Shown piece by piece: positions 1-8,266 of a stretch of DNA of 40,152 bases (position 1 is the stretch's first letter; each line of letters opens with the position of its first letter). The stretch is from Bacteroidota bacterium. Lineage in GTDB: Bacteria > Bacteroidota > Bacteroidia > Flavobacteriales > Flavobacteriaceae. The position numbers and the translations under genes were made by a program. Under the pieces are notes generated by a model that saw only the letters and a program-made list of their open reading frames with translations, did not search any database and was not told the DNA's origin. Location: assembly GCA_027593245.1 (NCBI GenBank), contig JAQCJC010000010.1:1-40152 (forward strand), given 5' to 3'.

Positions 1-22
1 ATATATTTTTGTCTAATCAATT

Positions 23-46
23 GATTATTAGATTATTAGATTATTA
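23..46. repeat. three tandem copies of GATTATTA
   Basis: Three perfect, directly abutting copies of the 8-mer GATTATTA lie in the AT-rich leader upstream of the first gene. No function is apparent. It may be simple-sequence slippage in AT-rich DNA. Confidence 0.6.
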
Positions 47-76
47 AATCAAATATAGATATACGAAAGTTATAAG

Positions 77-104
77 TTGTGAAGGTGTTCAATTGCTATA
101 TTTA
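77..104 (+). promoter_or_regulatory. candidate Bacteroidota promoter of the lipoprotein gene
   Basis: TTG at 77-79 is followed after 17 bp by TATATTTA at 97-104, a one-base variant of the Bacteroidota -7 box TAnnTTTG. The start codon is at 137, which leaves a short leader. The match is by eye only. Confidence 0.45.
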
Positions 105-136
105 CGCAAGAGTAAAATCATGAAAAACCTACCCAA

Positions 137-826
137 ATGAAAAAAATAATATTTATACTAAGCTCTTTTACATTGTTAATGGGGTGTTACTCAACTCAAA
201 ATACTGCAAAAATTAAACAAGATATAACAGCAGCTTATATTGCTCCTAAAGGATTTAGTGAACCTGTTCGATCTGCAAATAGTGGAATTAAGAGAATAAA
301 CTTATCTAGTGGAGCCTATTTTTATGACGGAAGCATTAGAATGGGAGTTTCTAATATAATCAAAAGATCTAATGGACAGAATGACTATGATGTAAAGTAT
401 TTAGCTGAGGAACAACCAGACGTCGCACGAGAGTTTGTTAAAACCCTAACTACAAAAGCTGGAATGAAAATTGGCAATAAAAGTGAAGAAAGCATAAAGG
501 CAGAAGCTGAATTATTAACATCTTTGACCAATAATATTCAAAAACTAGCAACAGAATCAGCAACTCTAAATTTATCAAGAAGTATTCTTTACAGATTAAA
601 TGAAAGTTTATATAACAACGTATCTAAAGAACAAATAGAGCTGTTTCAAATGGTAGCCAACAAATTAATAGAGCTTCAAGAGAAGGAGTTTGAAGCTAAG
701 CTAATGAGTGAAAAATCAAAAATTTTAGCTGATTTGAATTCAGCAATTTCTGAACTGCAAGAATTAGGGTTCGAAAAAAATAAAATTATTGGTCTTATCG
801 ACAAAACTGTAGGCACAACCAAATAA
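137..826 (+). CDS. putative lipoprotein of unknown function
   Basis: A 229-aa protein. The N-terminus MKKIIFILSSFTLLMGC is a lipoprotein signal peptide with a lipobox (LMGC), so the mature protein should begin at Cys17 and be anchored in the inner or outer membrane. The rest is hydrophilic. The C-terminal half is rich in Glu, Lys and Leu with heptad-like spacing (roughly residues 130-215) and probably forms long helices. I do not recognise a family. It is monocistronic as seen here: it has its own candidate promoter, and the next gene has another. I am sure that it is a secreted lipoprotein and cannot say what it does. Confidence 0.8.
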   Translation: MKKIIFILSSFTLLMGCYSTQNTAKIKQDITAAYIAPKGFSEPVRSANSGIKRINLSSGAYFYDGSIRMGVSNIIKRSNGQNDYDVKYLAEEQPDVAREFVKTLTTKAGMKIGNKSEESIKAEAELLTSLTNNIQKLATESATLNLSRSILYRLNESLYNNVSKEQIELFQMVANKLIELQEKEFEAKLMSEKSKILADLNSAISELQELGFEKNKIIGLIDKTVGTTK

Positions 827-890
827 TTAAAATTAATGGTTTTAATTGTAAATCTTCGTTAAACAAAATCGGTTAAATCTAGATAATTGT

Positions 891-898
891 TACTTTTG
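891..898 (+). promoter_or_regulatory. -7 box TACTTTTG of the acyl-CoA carboxylase gene
   Basis: TACTTTTG is a perfect TAnnTTTG match 16 bp before the ATG at 915, implying a very short leader. The -33 element is not clear. Confidence 0.55.
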
Positions 899-914
899 TT
901 TTAAAGATTATTAG

Positions 915-2543
915 ATGGACCTCAATTTTAATAAAAACGAAGATCAAAATAAACTTCTTTTATCAGATCTTAGAAAACGATTTATAAAAGTTAAACAAGG
1001 CGGCGGAAAAAATAAAATTCAAAAACAGCACGCTAAAGGGAAAATGAGTGCCCGTGAACGAATAGACTATCTTTTGGATGTAAAATCAAAGGCTATAGAA
1101 ATCGGTGCATTTGCTGGGGAAGACATGTATGAAAAGCACGGAGGATGTCCTTCTGCTGGGGTCGTTGTAAAAATCGGATATATTTCAGGAAGACAATGTG
1201 TTGTTGTAGCAAATGATGCCACAGTAAAAGCTGGAGCATGGTTTCCTATAACAGCCAAGAAGAATTTACGTGCACAAGAAATTTCCATCGAAAACAAACT
1301 TCCAATAATTTATTTAGTAGACTCAGCTGGTGTATACCTACCCTTGCAAGATAAAATATTTCCCGATAAAGAACATTTTGGCCGTATTTTTAGAAATAAT
1401 GCGGTTATGAGTAGTATGGGAATCACTCAAATTTCGGCCATAATGGGCAGTTGTGTGGCTGGTGGTGCCTACCTCCCAATTATGAGTGATGAAGCAATTA
1501 TTGTAGACAAAACAGCGAGTATTTTCTTGGCTGGAAGTTACTTGGTAAAAGCAGCAATTGGTGAAAGCATTGACAATGAAACTCTTGGTGGAGCAACTAC
1601 GCATTGTGAAATCAGTGGGGTTACAGATTATAAAGCCACTGATGACAAAGATGCTTTAGACAAAATTAAAGCCATAATAAATAAAATTGGAGCTACCGAA
1701 AATGCAGGTTTTAACCGAATAAAAGCTATAAAGCCAAAAGAAAATCCGGAAGATATTTTTGGGATTTTACCTCATTCACGAACCGAGCAGTATGACACTT
1801 ATGAAATCATTAAAAGATTGGTTGACCATTCAGAGTTTGAGGAATATAAAGCTGGCTATGGAAAAACACTAATAACAGCCTACGCCCGTATTGACGGTTG
1901 GGCTGTTGGCGTTGTAGCAAATCAACGAAAATTGGTTAAAACCAAAAAAGGGGAAATGCAATTTGGAGGTGTAATTTATAACGACAGTGCCGATAAAGCC
2001 ACACGCTTTATCGCTAACTGTAATCAGAAAAAAATACCGCTAGTATTTCTTCAGGATGTTACTGGATTTATGGTTGGAAGCAAAAGCGAGCACAGCGGAA
2101 TCATAAAAGATGGCGCCAAAATGGTAAATGCGGTCAGCAATAGCGTTGTACCAAAATTTACTGTAATCATAGGGAATAGCTATGGCGCTGGAAATTATGC
2201 CATGTGCGGTAAAGCCTATGATCCAAGATTGATTGTTGCTTGGCCAAGTGCTGAATTGGCAGTAATGAGTGGGTCTAGCGCCTCAAAGGTACTGCTTCAA
2301 ATAGAAAAGGCATCGCTTGAAAAGCAAGGACAAAAAATATCCGATCAAAAAGAGGCCGAGTTGCTATCAAGTATTAAGCAAAAATATGACGAACAGGTAT
2401 CGCCTTATTATGCTGCAGCAAGACTTTGGACAGATGCAGTTATTGACCCCTTAGAAACACGTACGTGGATTAGTATGGGAATTGAGGCCGCTAACCATGC
2501 TCCTATTGATAAAGAATTCAATCTAGGAGTGATCCAAGTTTAG
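915..2543 (+). CDS. acyl-CoA carboxylase, carboxyltransferase beta subunit (methylcrotonyl/propionyl-CoA type)
   Basis: A 542-aa biotin-dependent carboxyltransferase of the usual family length. It transfers CO2 from carboxybiotin to an acyl-CoA in the cytoplasm. The N-terminal crotonase-fold half carries KMSARERIDYLLD and the acyl-CoA-site segment GSCVAGGAYLPIMSDE. The C-terminal half carries the biotin-site region DVTGFMVG and GNSYGAGNYAMCG. Phrases such as IYLVDSAGVYLPLQDKIFP and FPDKEHFGRIF are closer to methylcrotonyl-CoA carboxylase beta (leucine breakdown) than to propionyl-CoA carboxylase, but the substrate is inferred. No biotin carboxylase or carrier-protein gene is adjacent, so the partner subunit must be elsewhere. 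Its last 21 bases overlap the 3' end of the convergent menE. Confidence 0.9.
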   Translation: MDLNFNKNEDQNKLLLSDLRKRFIKVKQGGGKNKIQKQHAKGKMSARERIDYLLDVKSKAIEIGAFAGEDMYEKHGGCPSAGVVVKIGYISGRQCVVVANDATVKAGAWFPITAKKNLRAQEISIENKLPIIYLVDSAGVYLPLQDKIFPDKEHFGRIFRNNAVMSSMGITQISAIMGSCVAGGAYLPIMSDEAIIVDKTASIFLAGSYLVKAAIGESIDNETLGGATTHCEISGVTDYKATDDKDALDKIKAIINKIGATENAGFNRIKAIKPKENPEDIFGILPHSRTEQYDTYEIIKRLVDHSEFEEYKAGYGKTLITAYARIDGWAVGVVANQRKLVKTKKGEMQFGGVIYNDSADKATRFIANCNQKKIPLVFLQDVTGFMVGSKSEHSGIIKDGAKMVNAVSNSVVPKFTVIIGNSYGAGNYAMCGKAYDPRLIVAWPSAELAVMSGSSASKVLLQIEKASLEKQGQKISDQKEAELLSSIKQKYDEQVSPYYAAARLWTDAVIDPLETRTWISMGIEAANHAPIDKEFNLGVIQV

Positions 2544-3590
2544 TGTTTCAACTGTTTTTTGTCGTTGAACTTTACCTGAATTTGTTGTGCAAAACTTATC
2601 TATAAAATAAGTGTTTTTAGGATGCTTTTGTGGTTCAATAGCGCTAAAATCTAAATGTAATATTTTAGGTTTTCCTTCAATTATTAACACCACTTTTTGC
2701 CCCAATACAATATCTGGCATTGAAGTAACAAAAAATCGACGTTTAATCTGATTTTGTATGATTTTTTCTAACTGCTCAGGATAAATTTTTAGACCACCAG
2801 AGTTGATGACATTATCGTAACGACCTAACCAAACAAAAGAGTTCTTGGACGTTAACGAAACCACATCTTTTGTGTGCAAAACTCTTGAGCTCAATTTTGG
2901 TGCGTTTATTATTAGGCAACCATTGTCATTTGTGGCAACAGAAATTTCTGGTAAAACTATGAAATGCTCTTCCCCATTAGTCAAATTTTTAACTGCAATA
3001 TGACTGACTGTTTCGGTCATTCCAAAAGTTTCAAAAACAGCAGAACTATGATCCTTCAATTTATTAGCTAAGGAATCTGAAACATGTGCACCACCAATAA
3101 GAAGCGTTTTAATCTTGTTTATTTTTGAAAAACAGTTGTGGACCTGTAATGGTACCATAGCTGAAAAATCATAAACCTTAGTGAGATACTGCAAAGGGTG
3201 AGATGAAGGTTCAATAAAGTCTAATTTCAAGCCTAAAACCCAAGCACGTACAAACATCATTTTTGCAGCAACGTATGAGAATGGTAAGCAGCATAAGGCA
3301 GAGTCTCCTGGGCTTAAATTAAAAAAACTTCCTGTTGACTTTGCAGAATTTACAAAAGCAGTTTTAGAAATAGTAATGACTTTTGGTTCAGAAGTTGTCC
3401 CGGAAGTTTGAAGATCTATGTGTTCATTTTCATCAACCCAGTTAAGAATAAATAAACCTAAATTACATTCGTTCTCAGTACCTGTTTTTATGAGATTTTG
3501 AGCATAGGCTGAAATTGTTTCAAATGAATAATTTTTGTTATTCAACTGAAAAAAATCGTGAGGGATAATATGTTTAGCCGTGGTGCTCAA
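2523..3590 (-). CDS. menE: o-succinylbenzoate-CoA ligase MenE (short form)
   Basis: A 355-aa AMP-forming ligase that activates o-succinylbenzoate with CoA in menaquinone synthesis. The ANL-family P-loop appears as TSGTTSEPK, followed by ETFGMTET and the hinge/C-terminal region VWLGRYDNVINSGGLKIYP with the Asp and Gly that bind AMP. At 355 aa it is about 100 residues shorter than E. coli or Bacillus MenE, the loss lying in the N-terminal domain. Identity is supported by position as last gene of a cvfB-menB-menA-menC-CPBP operon. The start is TTG (revcomp at 3588-3590): no in-frame ATG lies between the in-frame stop of the CPBP gene and the P-loop. It converges on and overlaps the carboxyltransferase gene by 21 bp. 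Confidence 0.9.
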   Translation of the reverse strand: MSTTAKHIIPHDFFQLNNKNYSFETISAYAQNLIKTGTENECNLGLFILNWVDENEHIDLQTSGTTSEPKVITISKTAFVNSAKSTGSFFNLSPGDSALCCLPFSYVAAKMMFVRAWVLGLKLDFIEPSSHPLQYLTKVYDFSAMVPLQVHNCFSKINKIKTLLIGGAHVSDSLANKLKDHSSAVFETFGMTETVSHIAVKNLTNGEEHFIVLPEISVATNDNGCLIINAPKLSSRVLHTKDVVSLTSKNSFVWLGRYDNVINSGGLKIYPEQLEKIIQNQIKRRFFVTSMPDIVLGQKVVLIIEGKPKILHLDFSAIEPQKHPKNTYFIDKFCTTNSGKVQRQKTVETLNLDHS

Positions 3591-3605
3591 CGTATTTAAA
3601 AAGAA

Positions 3606-4532
3606 TTAATCAGCAGTAACGCTGCCAAAAAGCTTTTCTTTCCAATCTGTCCATTGGTATTTTTTAGAAAAAACAATCAAAATCAGCGGGTAAATAACGA
3701 ACACTGGAAAAAAGACTTCTAGATTTGACATTTCGGGTACCGAAATATCTTTTAAAATAGAATTAGTTTGAAAAGCTGTCCAATCGGCAGTAAGAAGAAG
3801 GGCTGCAATTAGGTTATTTGCGGCATGAAAACCAAGTGCCAATTCCAAACCTTCATCCATGAGCGTCATAATACCCAATAAAAAACCTGTTCCGATGTAA
3901 TAAACCATCAACATATACCCCAATTTTCCGATTTCTGGATTAGCAATATGCATCAATCCAAATAATGTTGAAGTGAAAATAAGTGGCAGCCATCGGTTTT
4001 TAGCCAATACGCCAAGACCTTGCATTAAATATCCTCTAAAGAAATATTCTTCAAAACTTGTTTGTAATGGAATAAAAACAATTGAAATTAAGACAAGAAT
4101 CAAAAAAGGAATCGGCTTGAAATTAAAACTATAGTCTTCTGGTGACGAAAAATATTCTAATAAAATAAAGCAAAAGGTTGTTGCACCCCAAGCTAAAAAA
4201 GCAAACCAAAAACGACTCCAATCTATGGAGCTTCTTGAAGTTGTAATGCTCTTTAAAGATTGCTTGTGAAGGAATTTAACCACAATGAAAAGAAAAGCTA
4301 AGCCAACCGCAAATGACAACAGCATTAGAAATAAATTCAAATTCGAGTCTAATAGTGACATAATTGAATTTGTATCCATTTTTGACAAATCATCTCCATT
4401 AGCAATGGCTTTTGCGAAAGCTGCAATGGTCAAAGGGATTTGCCCAATAATGACACCAATAAAAATCAAAATCACCCCAACAAGGTATAACCACCAATCA
4501 TGTTCAACTTTAAATGCTTGTTTAATATACAT
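3606..4532 (-). CDS. CPBP-family intramembrane metalloprotease
   Basis: A 308-aa polytopic membrane protein from the ATG at 4532, with about seven or eight hydrophobic segments. The CPBP (CAAX protease and bacteriocin processing) signature is complete: EEYFFRGYL (EExxxR), then GLMHIANPE (FxxxH type) and FHAANN (HxxxN/B type), the glutamate and histidine residues that form the metal site. The ORF track starts 13 codons earlier inside menC; MYIKQAFKVEHDWW is preferred because its ATG follows the menC stop by 4 bp. It lies between menC and menE, so it is co-transcribed with quinone biosynthesis. Its substrate is unknown. Some relatives are annotated as abortive-infection proteins, but nothing here supports that role. 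Confidence 0.88.
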   Translation of the reverse strand: MYIKQAFKVEHDWWLYLVGVILIFIGVIIGQIPLTIAAFAKAIANGDDLSKMDTNSIMSLLDSNLNLFLMLLSFAVGLAFLFIVVKFLHKQSLKSITTSRSSIDWSRFWFAFLAWGATTFCFILLEYFSSPEDYSFNFKPIPFLILVLISIVFIPLQTSFEEYFFRGYLMQGLGVLAKNRWLPLIFTSTLFGLMHIANPEIGKLGYMLMVYYIGTGFLLGIMTLMDEGLELALGFHAANNLIAALLLTADWTAFQTNSILKDISVPEMSNLEVFFPVFVIYPLILIVFSKKYQWTDWKEKLFGSVTAD

Positions 4533-4536
4533 ATCT

Positions 4537-5571
4537 CTAAAAATTAATTGTCCAGTTTTCTGAGGGCGCATAAATTAAACGCCCATTATCTATTCTCAAT
4601 GGTGCCTCAATATTGTTCGTGTATAAGGCACCGGTACCCAAACCTTGAGGGCGATTAACATTCAGTTGATAAGTCCATTGTGCAATTGCATTTAGCCCAA
4701 TATTGCTTTCTAAAGCACTAGTAATCCACCAATCTACTGAATGTTTTTCGGCTAAATCAATCCATGATTGACTGCCAGAAAAACCACCTACAAGAGTAGG
4801 TTTTATAATAATGTATTGGGGGTTTATTGTTTGTAGCAAAAGACTTCGTTTTGTTACATCGTGAATTCCAATTAGCTCCTCATCTAAAGCAATTGGTAAA
4901 GGTGTATGTGCACAAAGTTCTACCATTGCATCATACTGCCCTTGTCGAATAGGCTGTTCTATTGAGTGTAAATTAAACTCTGACAAGCGTTTGAGTTTTT
5001 CCATCGCTTCTAAAGGGGAAAACGCGCCATTAGCATCAACTCTAAGTTCTATTGTCTCGACATCATACTCTTTTCTGATGGCTTTAATTAAAGATAGTTC
5101 AGTATCAAAATCAATAGCGCCTATTTTAATTTTCAAACAATCAAAACCCGCGTCAATTTTAGATCGAATCTGGGATTTCATAAATTGCTCATCGCCCATC
5201 CATATAAGTCCGTTTATGGGAATAGATGCCTTACCAGATGTAAATTTTGAAGGAAACAAAACATTAGAGGAATCTGATAGTAAATCTAAAAAAGCCATTT
5301 CTATTCCAAACTGAATCGATGGGAAATCGACCAAATCTATCAAAAGCTGTTCAATACCCAAGTCAATATGATGGCAAACCCATTTTAATTTTGACTCAAA
5401 ATCAGGGCGATCATCACAACTTAACCCGCGAAACATCCCACATTCTCCAAAACCCGTCGCATGTTCATCTTCAATTTTGATAAACCAAGTTTCTTTGGTT
5501 TTTAATATACCCCGGGACGTCCCACTAGCTTGTTTGAATTCTAATCGGTATGGAAAAAATGATGCCTTCAT
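4537..5571 (-). CDS. menC: o-succinylbenzoate synthase MenC
   Basis: A 344-aa enolase-superfamily enzyme that dehydrates SHCHC to o-succinylbenzoate. The barrel-domain catalytic residues are visible in order: KIKIG (general base Lys), LRVDANGAF (metal Asp), SIEQPI (metal Glu), ALDEELIG (metal Asp/Glu) and IIIKPTLVGG (second Lys). The N-terminal capping domain begins FFPYRLEFKQASGTSRG. Length is normal for Bacteroidota MenC. It starts at ATG 5571, 18 bp after menA, and is followed within 4 bp by the CPBP protease gene, so it sits in the middle of the cvfB-menB-menA-menC-CPBP-menE operon. Confidence 0.93.
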   Translation of the reverse strand: MKASFFPYRLEFKQASGTSRGILKTKETWFIKIEDEHATGFGECGMFRGLSCDDRPDFESKLKWVCHHIDLGIEQLLIDLVDFPSIQFGIEMAFLDLLSDSSNVLFPSKFTSGKASIPINGLIWMGDEQFMKSQIRSKIDAGFDCLKIKIGAIDFDTELSLIKAIRKEYDVETIELRVDANGAFSPLEAMEKLKRLSEFNLHSIEQPIRQGQYDAMVELCAHTPLPIALDEELIGIHDVTKRSLLLQTINPQYIIIKPTLVGGFSGSQSWIDLAEKHSVDWWITSALESNIGLNAIAQWTYQLNVNRPQGLGTGALYTNNIEAPLRIDNGRLIYAPSENWTINF

Positions 5572-5589
5572 TAAAATTAAAGAATTTTG

Positions 5590-6498
5590 TTACTGTCCAA
5601 GAATTAACCCCAAAGCAAATAATAGCGCTAGAGTAAAGGTTGAAAGTGCAACTGTTTTTAAATGTGGGTCATATTCTTTTGGATTGCTAATGTAATAGAC
5701 CGACTTAAGATGGAATAACAATGGAATAAATGCCAAACAACTAAAAAATACCGTATATGAAAAGGGCATGGCAAGTACAAAAACAAGCATAAAAATGATA
5801 GCGAGAAGAACAATGGAGAAATGGTATATCTTGGAATTATTCGGTCCCAAATAACCAGCCAAAGTATTCTTTTTTGATTTTCGGTCAGATTCTAAATCAC
5901 GCATATTATTCAAATTAAGTACAGCTGCACTTAGTAACCCAACAGATGAAGCTGGAAGTAATAGCCAAGGATCAATGTGCTTAGTGAATAAGAAAAAAGT
6001 GCCTAAAACACTGAGAAAGCCAAAAAACAAAAACACAATTAAATCTCCAAGGGCATTATAGCCATAAGCAGATTTTCCGACTGTGTAAGTTATCGCGGCA
6101 TAAATTGAAAGACCTCCTAAGCAGACAAAAACTGCGGCGGAAAATAACTGATTTAATCCAAAAACAACAAGAATGAGAGCAATATACAAAATTGAACTGA
6201 TTAGAGCATTAATTGCTACAGCAGTACGCATTTGACCGGGACTAATTCCACCACTCTGTAGTGCGCGCGTGGGTCCAATTCTACTTTCATTATCTGTGCC
6301 CTTTATACCATCTCCATAATCATTAGCAAAATTTGAGAGAATCTGAAAACTTAGGGTTGTCAAAATGATAAGTGAAAATATTTGGGTGTTAAAAAACCCA
6401 AGATGAAAAGCGTAAGCTGATCCTACTAATGCCCCAGAAATAGAAAGTGGTAATGTACGCAGGCGAGCAGCCGATATCCAAGCTTTTAGGTTAGCCAT
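5590..6498 (-). CDS. menA: 1,4-dihydroxy-2-naphthoate polyprenyltransferase MenA
   Basis: A 302-aa UbiA-superfamily membrane prenyltransferase with about eight or nine transmembrane helices. It attaches the polyprenyl chain to DHNA, giving demethylmenaquinone. The two Asp-rich motifs are visible: NDYGDGIKGTD, followed by GPTRALQSGGIS, and in the second half NMRDLESDRKSKKNTLA. The ORF track begins 25 codons upstream inside menB. The start MANLKAWISAARLRTLPLS at 6498 is preferred because it matches family starts and lies one base after the menB stop (TGATATG), an arrangement suited to translational coupling. Confidence 0.94.
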   Translation of the reverse strand: MANLKAWISAARLRTLPLSISGALVGSAYAFHLGFFNTQIFSLIILTTLSFQILSNFANDYGDGIKGTDNESRIGPTRALQSGGISPGQMRTAVAINALISSILYIALILVVFGLNQLFSAAVFVCLGGLSIYAAITYTVGKSAYGYNALGDLIVFLFFGFLSVLGTFFLFTKHIDPWLLLPASSVGLLSAAVLNLNNMRDLESDRKSKKNTLAGYLGPNNSKIYHFSIVLLAIIFMLVFVLAMPFSYTVFFSCLAFIPLLFHLKSVYYISNPKEYDPHLKTVALSTFTLALLFALGLILGQ

Positions 6499-6499
6499 A

Positions 6500-7339
6500 T
6501 CAAGGGATCCACTTTTTGTTAAAGTTTGGAGAGCGTTTTTCAAGAAATGCATCTCGTCCTTCTTTTGCTTCATCAGTCATGTAGGCCAATCGAGTGGCTT
6601 CGCCAGCAAAAACTTGTTGCCCTACCATACCGTCATCAGTTAGGTTCATTGCAAACTTTAGCATTTTGATGGAAATTGGCGATTTTTGCAAAATTTCTTG
6701 TGCCCATTCAAAAGCAGTAGTTTCTAGTTGATCGTGTGGAACAACAGCATTCACCATTCCCATTTCAAAAGCCTCCTGAGCAGAATAATTTCGACCAAGA
6801 AAAAAGATCTCTCGTGCTTTTTTCTGACCAACCATTTTAGCTAAATAAGCAGATCCATAACCACCATCAAAACTAGTAACATCAGCATCAGTTTGTTTAA
6901 AAATTGCATGCTCTTTACTCGCTAATGTCAAATCGCATACAACATGAAGACTGTGGCCACCTCCAACAGCCCAACCTGGAACTACTGCGATTACAGCTTT
7001 TGGCATAAAACGAATAAGCCGTTGAACCTCTAAAATATTTAAACGGTGATAACCATCCTTGCCTATATAACCCTCATCACCTCGCGCTTTTTGGTCCCCT
7101 CCACTACAGAACGAAAATACACCGTCCTTAGATGATGGCCCTTCAGCACTAAACAATACAACTCCAATAGATGTGTCTTCATTTGCGTCGTGAAAAGCTT
7201 TGAGTAATTCTGATGTAGTTTGCGGGCGAAATGCATTACGTACATCTGGACGATTAAAGGCAATGCGGGCAACACCTTTACATTTTTTGTAAGTAATGTC
7301 TTCAAATTCAATCGCTGTTTTCCATTGTATTGAACTCAT
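6500..7339 (-). CDS. menB: 1,4-dihydroxy-2-naphthoyl-CoA synthase MenB
   Basis: A 279-aa crotonase-superfamily enzyme that closes the second ring of o-succinylbenzoyl-CoA to DHNA-CoA. Diagnostic stretches include RIAFNRPDVRNAFRP, FCSGGDQKARG, the oxyanion segment VPGWAVGGGHSLH and DADVTSFDGGYGSAYLA with the MenB-type Asp and Gly residues. The C-terminus RDAFLEKRSPNF is typical of the family. Length is as expected. It starts 5 bp after the cvfB stop and abuts menA. Confidence 0.96.
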   Translation of the reverse strand: MSSIQWKTAIEFEDITYKKCKGVARIAFNRPDVRNAFRPQTTSELLKAFHDANEDTSIGVVLFSAEGPSSKDGVFSFCSGGDQKARGDEGYIGKDGYHRLNILEVQRLIRFMPKAVIAVVPGWAVGGGHSLHVVCDLTLASKEHAIFKQTDADVTSFDGGYGSAYLAKMVGQKKAREIFFLGRNYSAQEAFEMGMVNAVVPHDQLETTAFEWAQEILQKSPISIKMLKFAMNLTDDGMVGQQVFAGEATRLAYMTDEAKEGRDAFLEKRSPNFNKKWIP

Positions 7340-7344
7340 AATTA

Positions 7345-8184
7345 TTAGTTTTTACTTGATAAATATATACCGTTTGATTCCAAGCGAATCAATCGTTGTT
7401 TGTATAACGAACCAATTGCTTTTTTAAAGCTTTTTTTACTCATTTGTGCTACGGACTTTATGGTTTCAGGACTTGATTTGTCTGTTATATCTAAGAACCC
7501 ATTGTGATCTGTTATAAGTTCTAGCAATGCTTGTGCACTTGGTTCAATATTTCTATAACCGATTTGGGCCAAGCTAATGTCTATTTTATTGCCTGGTCGT
7601 ATTTTCTTAACAATGCCTTTCAATTGATCACCAACACTTAGGTCTTTAAAAATATCTCCACTAAAAACAAGCCCTAGATGTTGTTTATTAATAATAACGT
7701 TCATACCGATATCAGATGGATGCGAAACAATCAAATCAACTTCATCGTGCAAAGCAACAGAAAGATCACTATTGTCCAAAAAGCGGTTTGTTTTACTGGA
7801 GGCTACAAGTCGGTCTGTCTTCTCATCTAAATAACAGTGTACCAAGTACCAGCCTCCCTTTTTCATTTTATAGGCTTGCTCTTTAAACGGACAAAACAGC
7901 TCTTTAAGCATGCCCCAATCTAAAAATGCACCAAATTCATTTACGGCATTACAACGCAAAAGCGCAAACTCTCCCTTTTGAATATATGGAGTGTCTGTAA
8001 CCGCTACCAGACGTTCTTCATTGTCTAGGTAAACGAAAACATCAATAAAATCATCAATTTGGAAATTAGCAGGTACATACCTGTTAGGTAACAAAACCTC
8101 ATTGTCTTCATTGTCACCCAAGAACAAACCTGGATCTGTGTCCCTTAAAATTCTTAATCTGTTAATTTCCCCTATCTGAATCAT
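7345..8184 (-). CDS. CvfB-family S1-like RNA-binding protein
   Basis: A 279-aa protein with the architecture of CvfB/YitL: tandem S1-like OB folds (roughly residues 1-210; for example GEFALLRCNAVNEFGAFLDWGM and LSVGDQLKGIVKKIRPGNKIDISL) and a C-terminal winged helix ending FKKAIGSLYKQRLIRLES. Family members bind RNA; in Staphylococcus CvfB affects virulence gene expression, but the role in Flavobacteriia is unknown. The ORF-track start is 19 codons too early. ATG 8184 (MIQIGEINRLRILRDTDPG) fits family starts and lies just behind a TACCTTTG promoter box, implying an almost leaderless mRNA. It heads the menB-menA-menC-CPBP-menE operon. Confidence 0.88.
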   Translation of the reverse strand: MIQIGEINRLRILRDTDPGLFLGDNEDNEVLLPNRYVPANFQIDDFIDVFVYLDNEERLVAVTDTPYIQKGEFALLRCNAVNEFGAFLDWGMLKELFCPFKEQAYKMKKGGWYLVHCYLDEKTDRLVASSKTNRFLDNSDLSVALHDEVDLIVSHPSDIGMNVIINKQHLGLVFSGDIFKDLSVGDQLKGIVKKIRPGNKIDISLAQIGYRNIEPSAQALLELITDHNGFLDITDKSSPETIKSVAQMSKKSFKKAIGSLYKQRLIRLESNGIYLSSKN

Positions 8185-8188
8185 GGTA

Positions 8189-8196
8189 CAAAGGTA
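8189..8196 (-). promoter_or_regulatory. -7 box TACCTTTG heading the cvfB-men operon
   Basis: On the minus strand TACCTTTG lies 4 bp before the preferred cvfB ATG at 8184, a perfect TAnnTTTG match. It would give a nearly leaderless transcript that covers cvfB, menB, menA, menC, the CPBP protease and menE. Confidence 0.55.
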
Positions 8197-8254
8197 AGCA
8201 TATTCGAGGTAATAATAACTTGCAAAAAATCTGTTAATCAATTAAAGTTTTTTC

Positions 8255-8262
8255 TAATTTTG
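8255..8262 (+). promoter_or_regulatory. -7 box TAATTTTG of purU
   Basis: TAATTTTG is a perfect TAnnTTTG match 4 bp before the purU ATG at 8267. Together with the cvfB box it makes a compact divergent promoter region with two near-leaderless transcripts. Confidence 0.55.
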
Positions 8263-8266
8263 TTGG

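Noticed and set aside
1067-1604. Minus-strand ORFs of 76 and 88 aa inside the acyl-CoA carboxylase gene
   Set aside because: Antisense shadows of a strongly conserved coding sequence, with no protein-like features.
3606-4532. CPBP protease as an abortive-infection (phage defence) gene
   Set aside because: It is embedded in the menaquinone operon and no other defence gene is near.
6499-6573. N-terminal extension of MenA in the ORF track
   Set aside because: It lies within menB; the start at 6498 sits in TGATATG and matches the usual MenA N-terminus.
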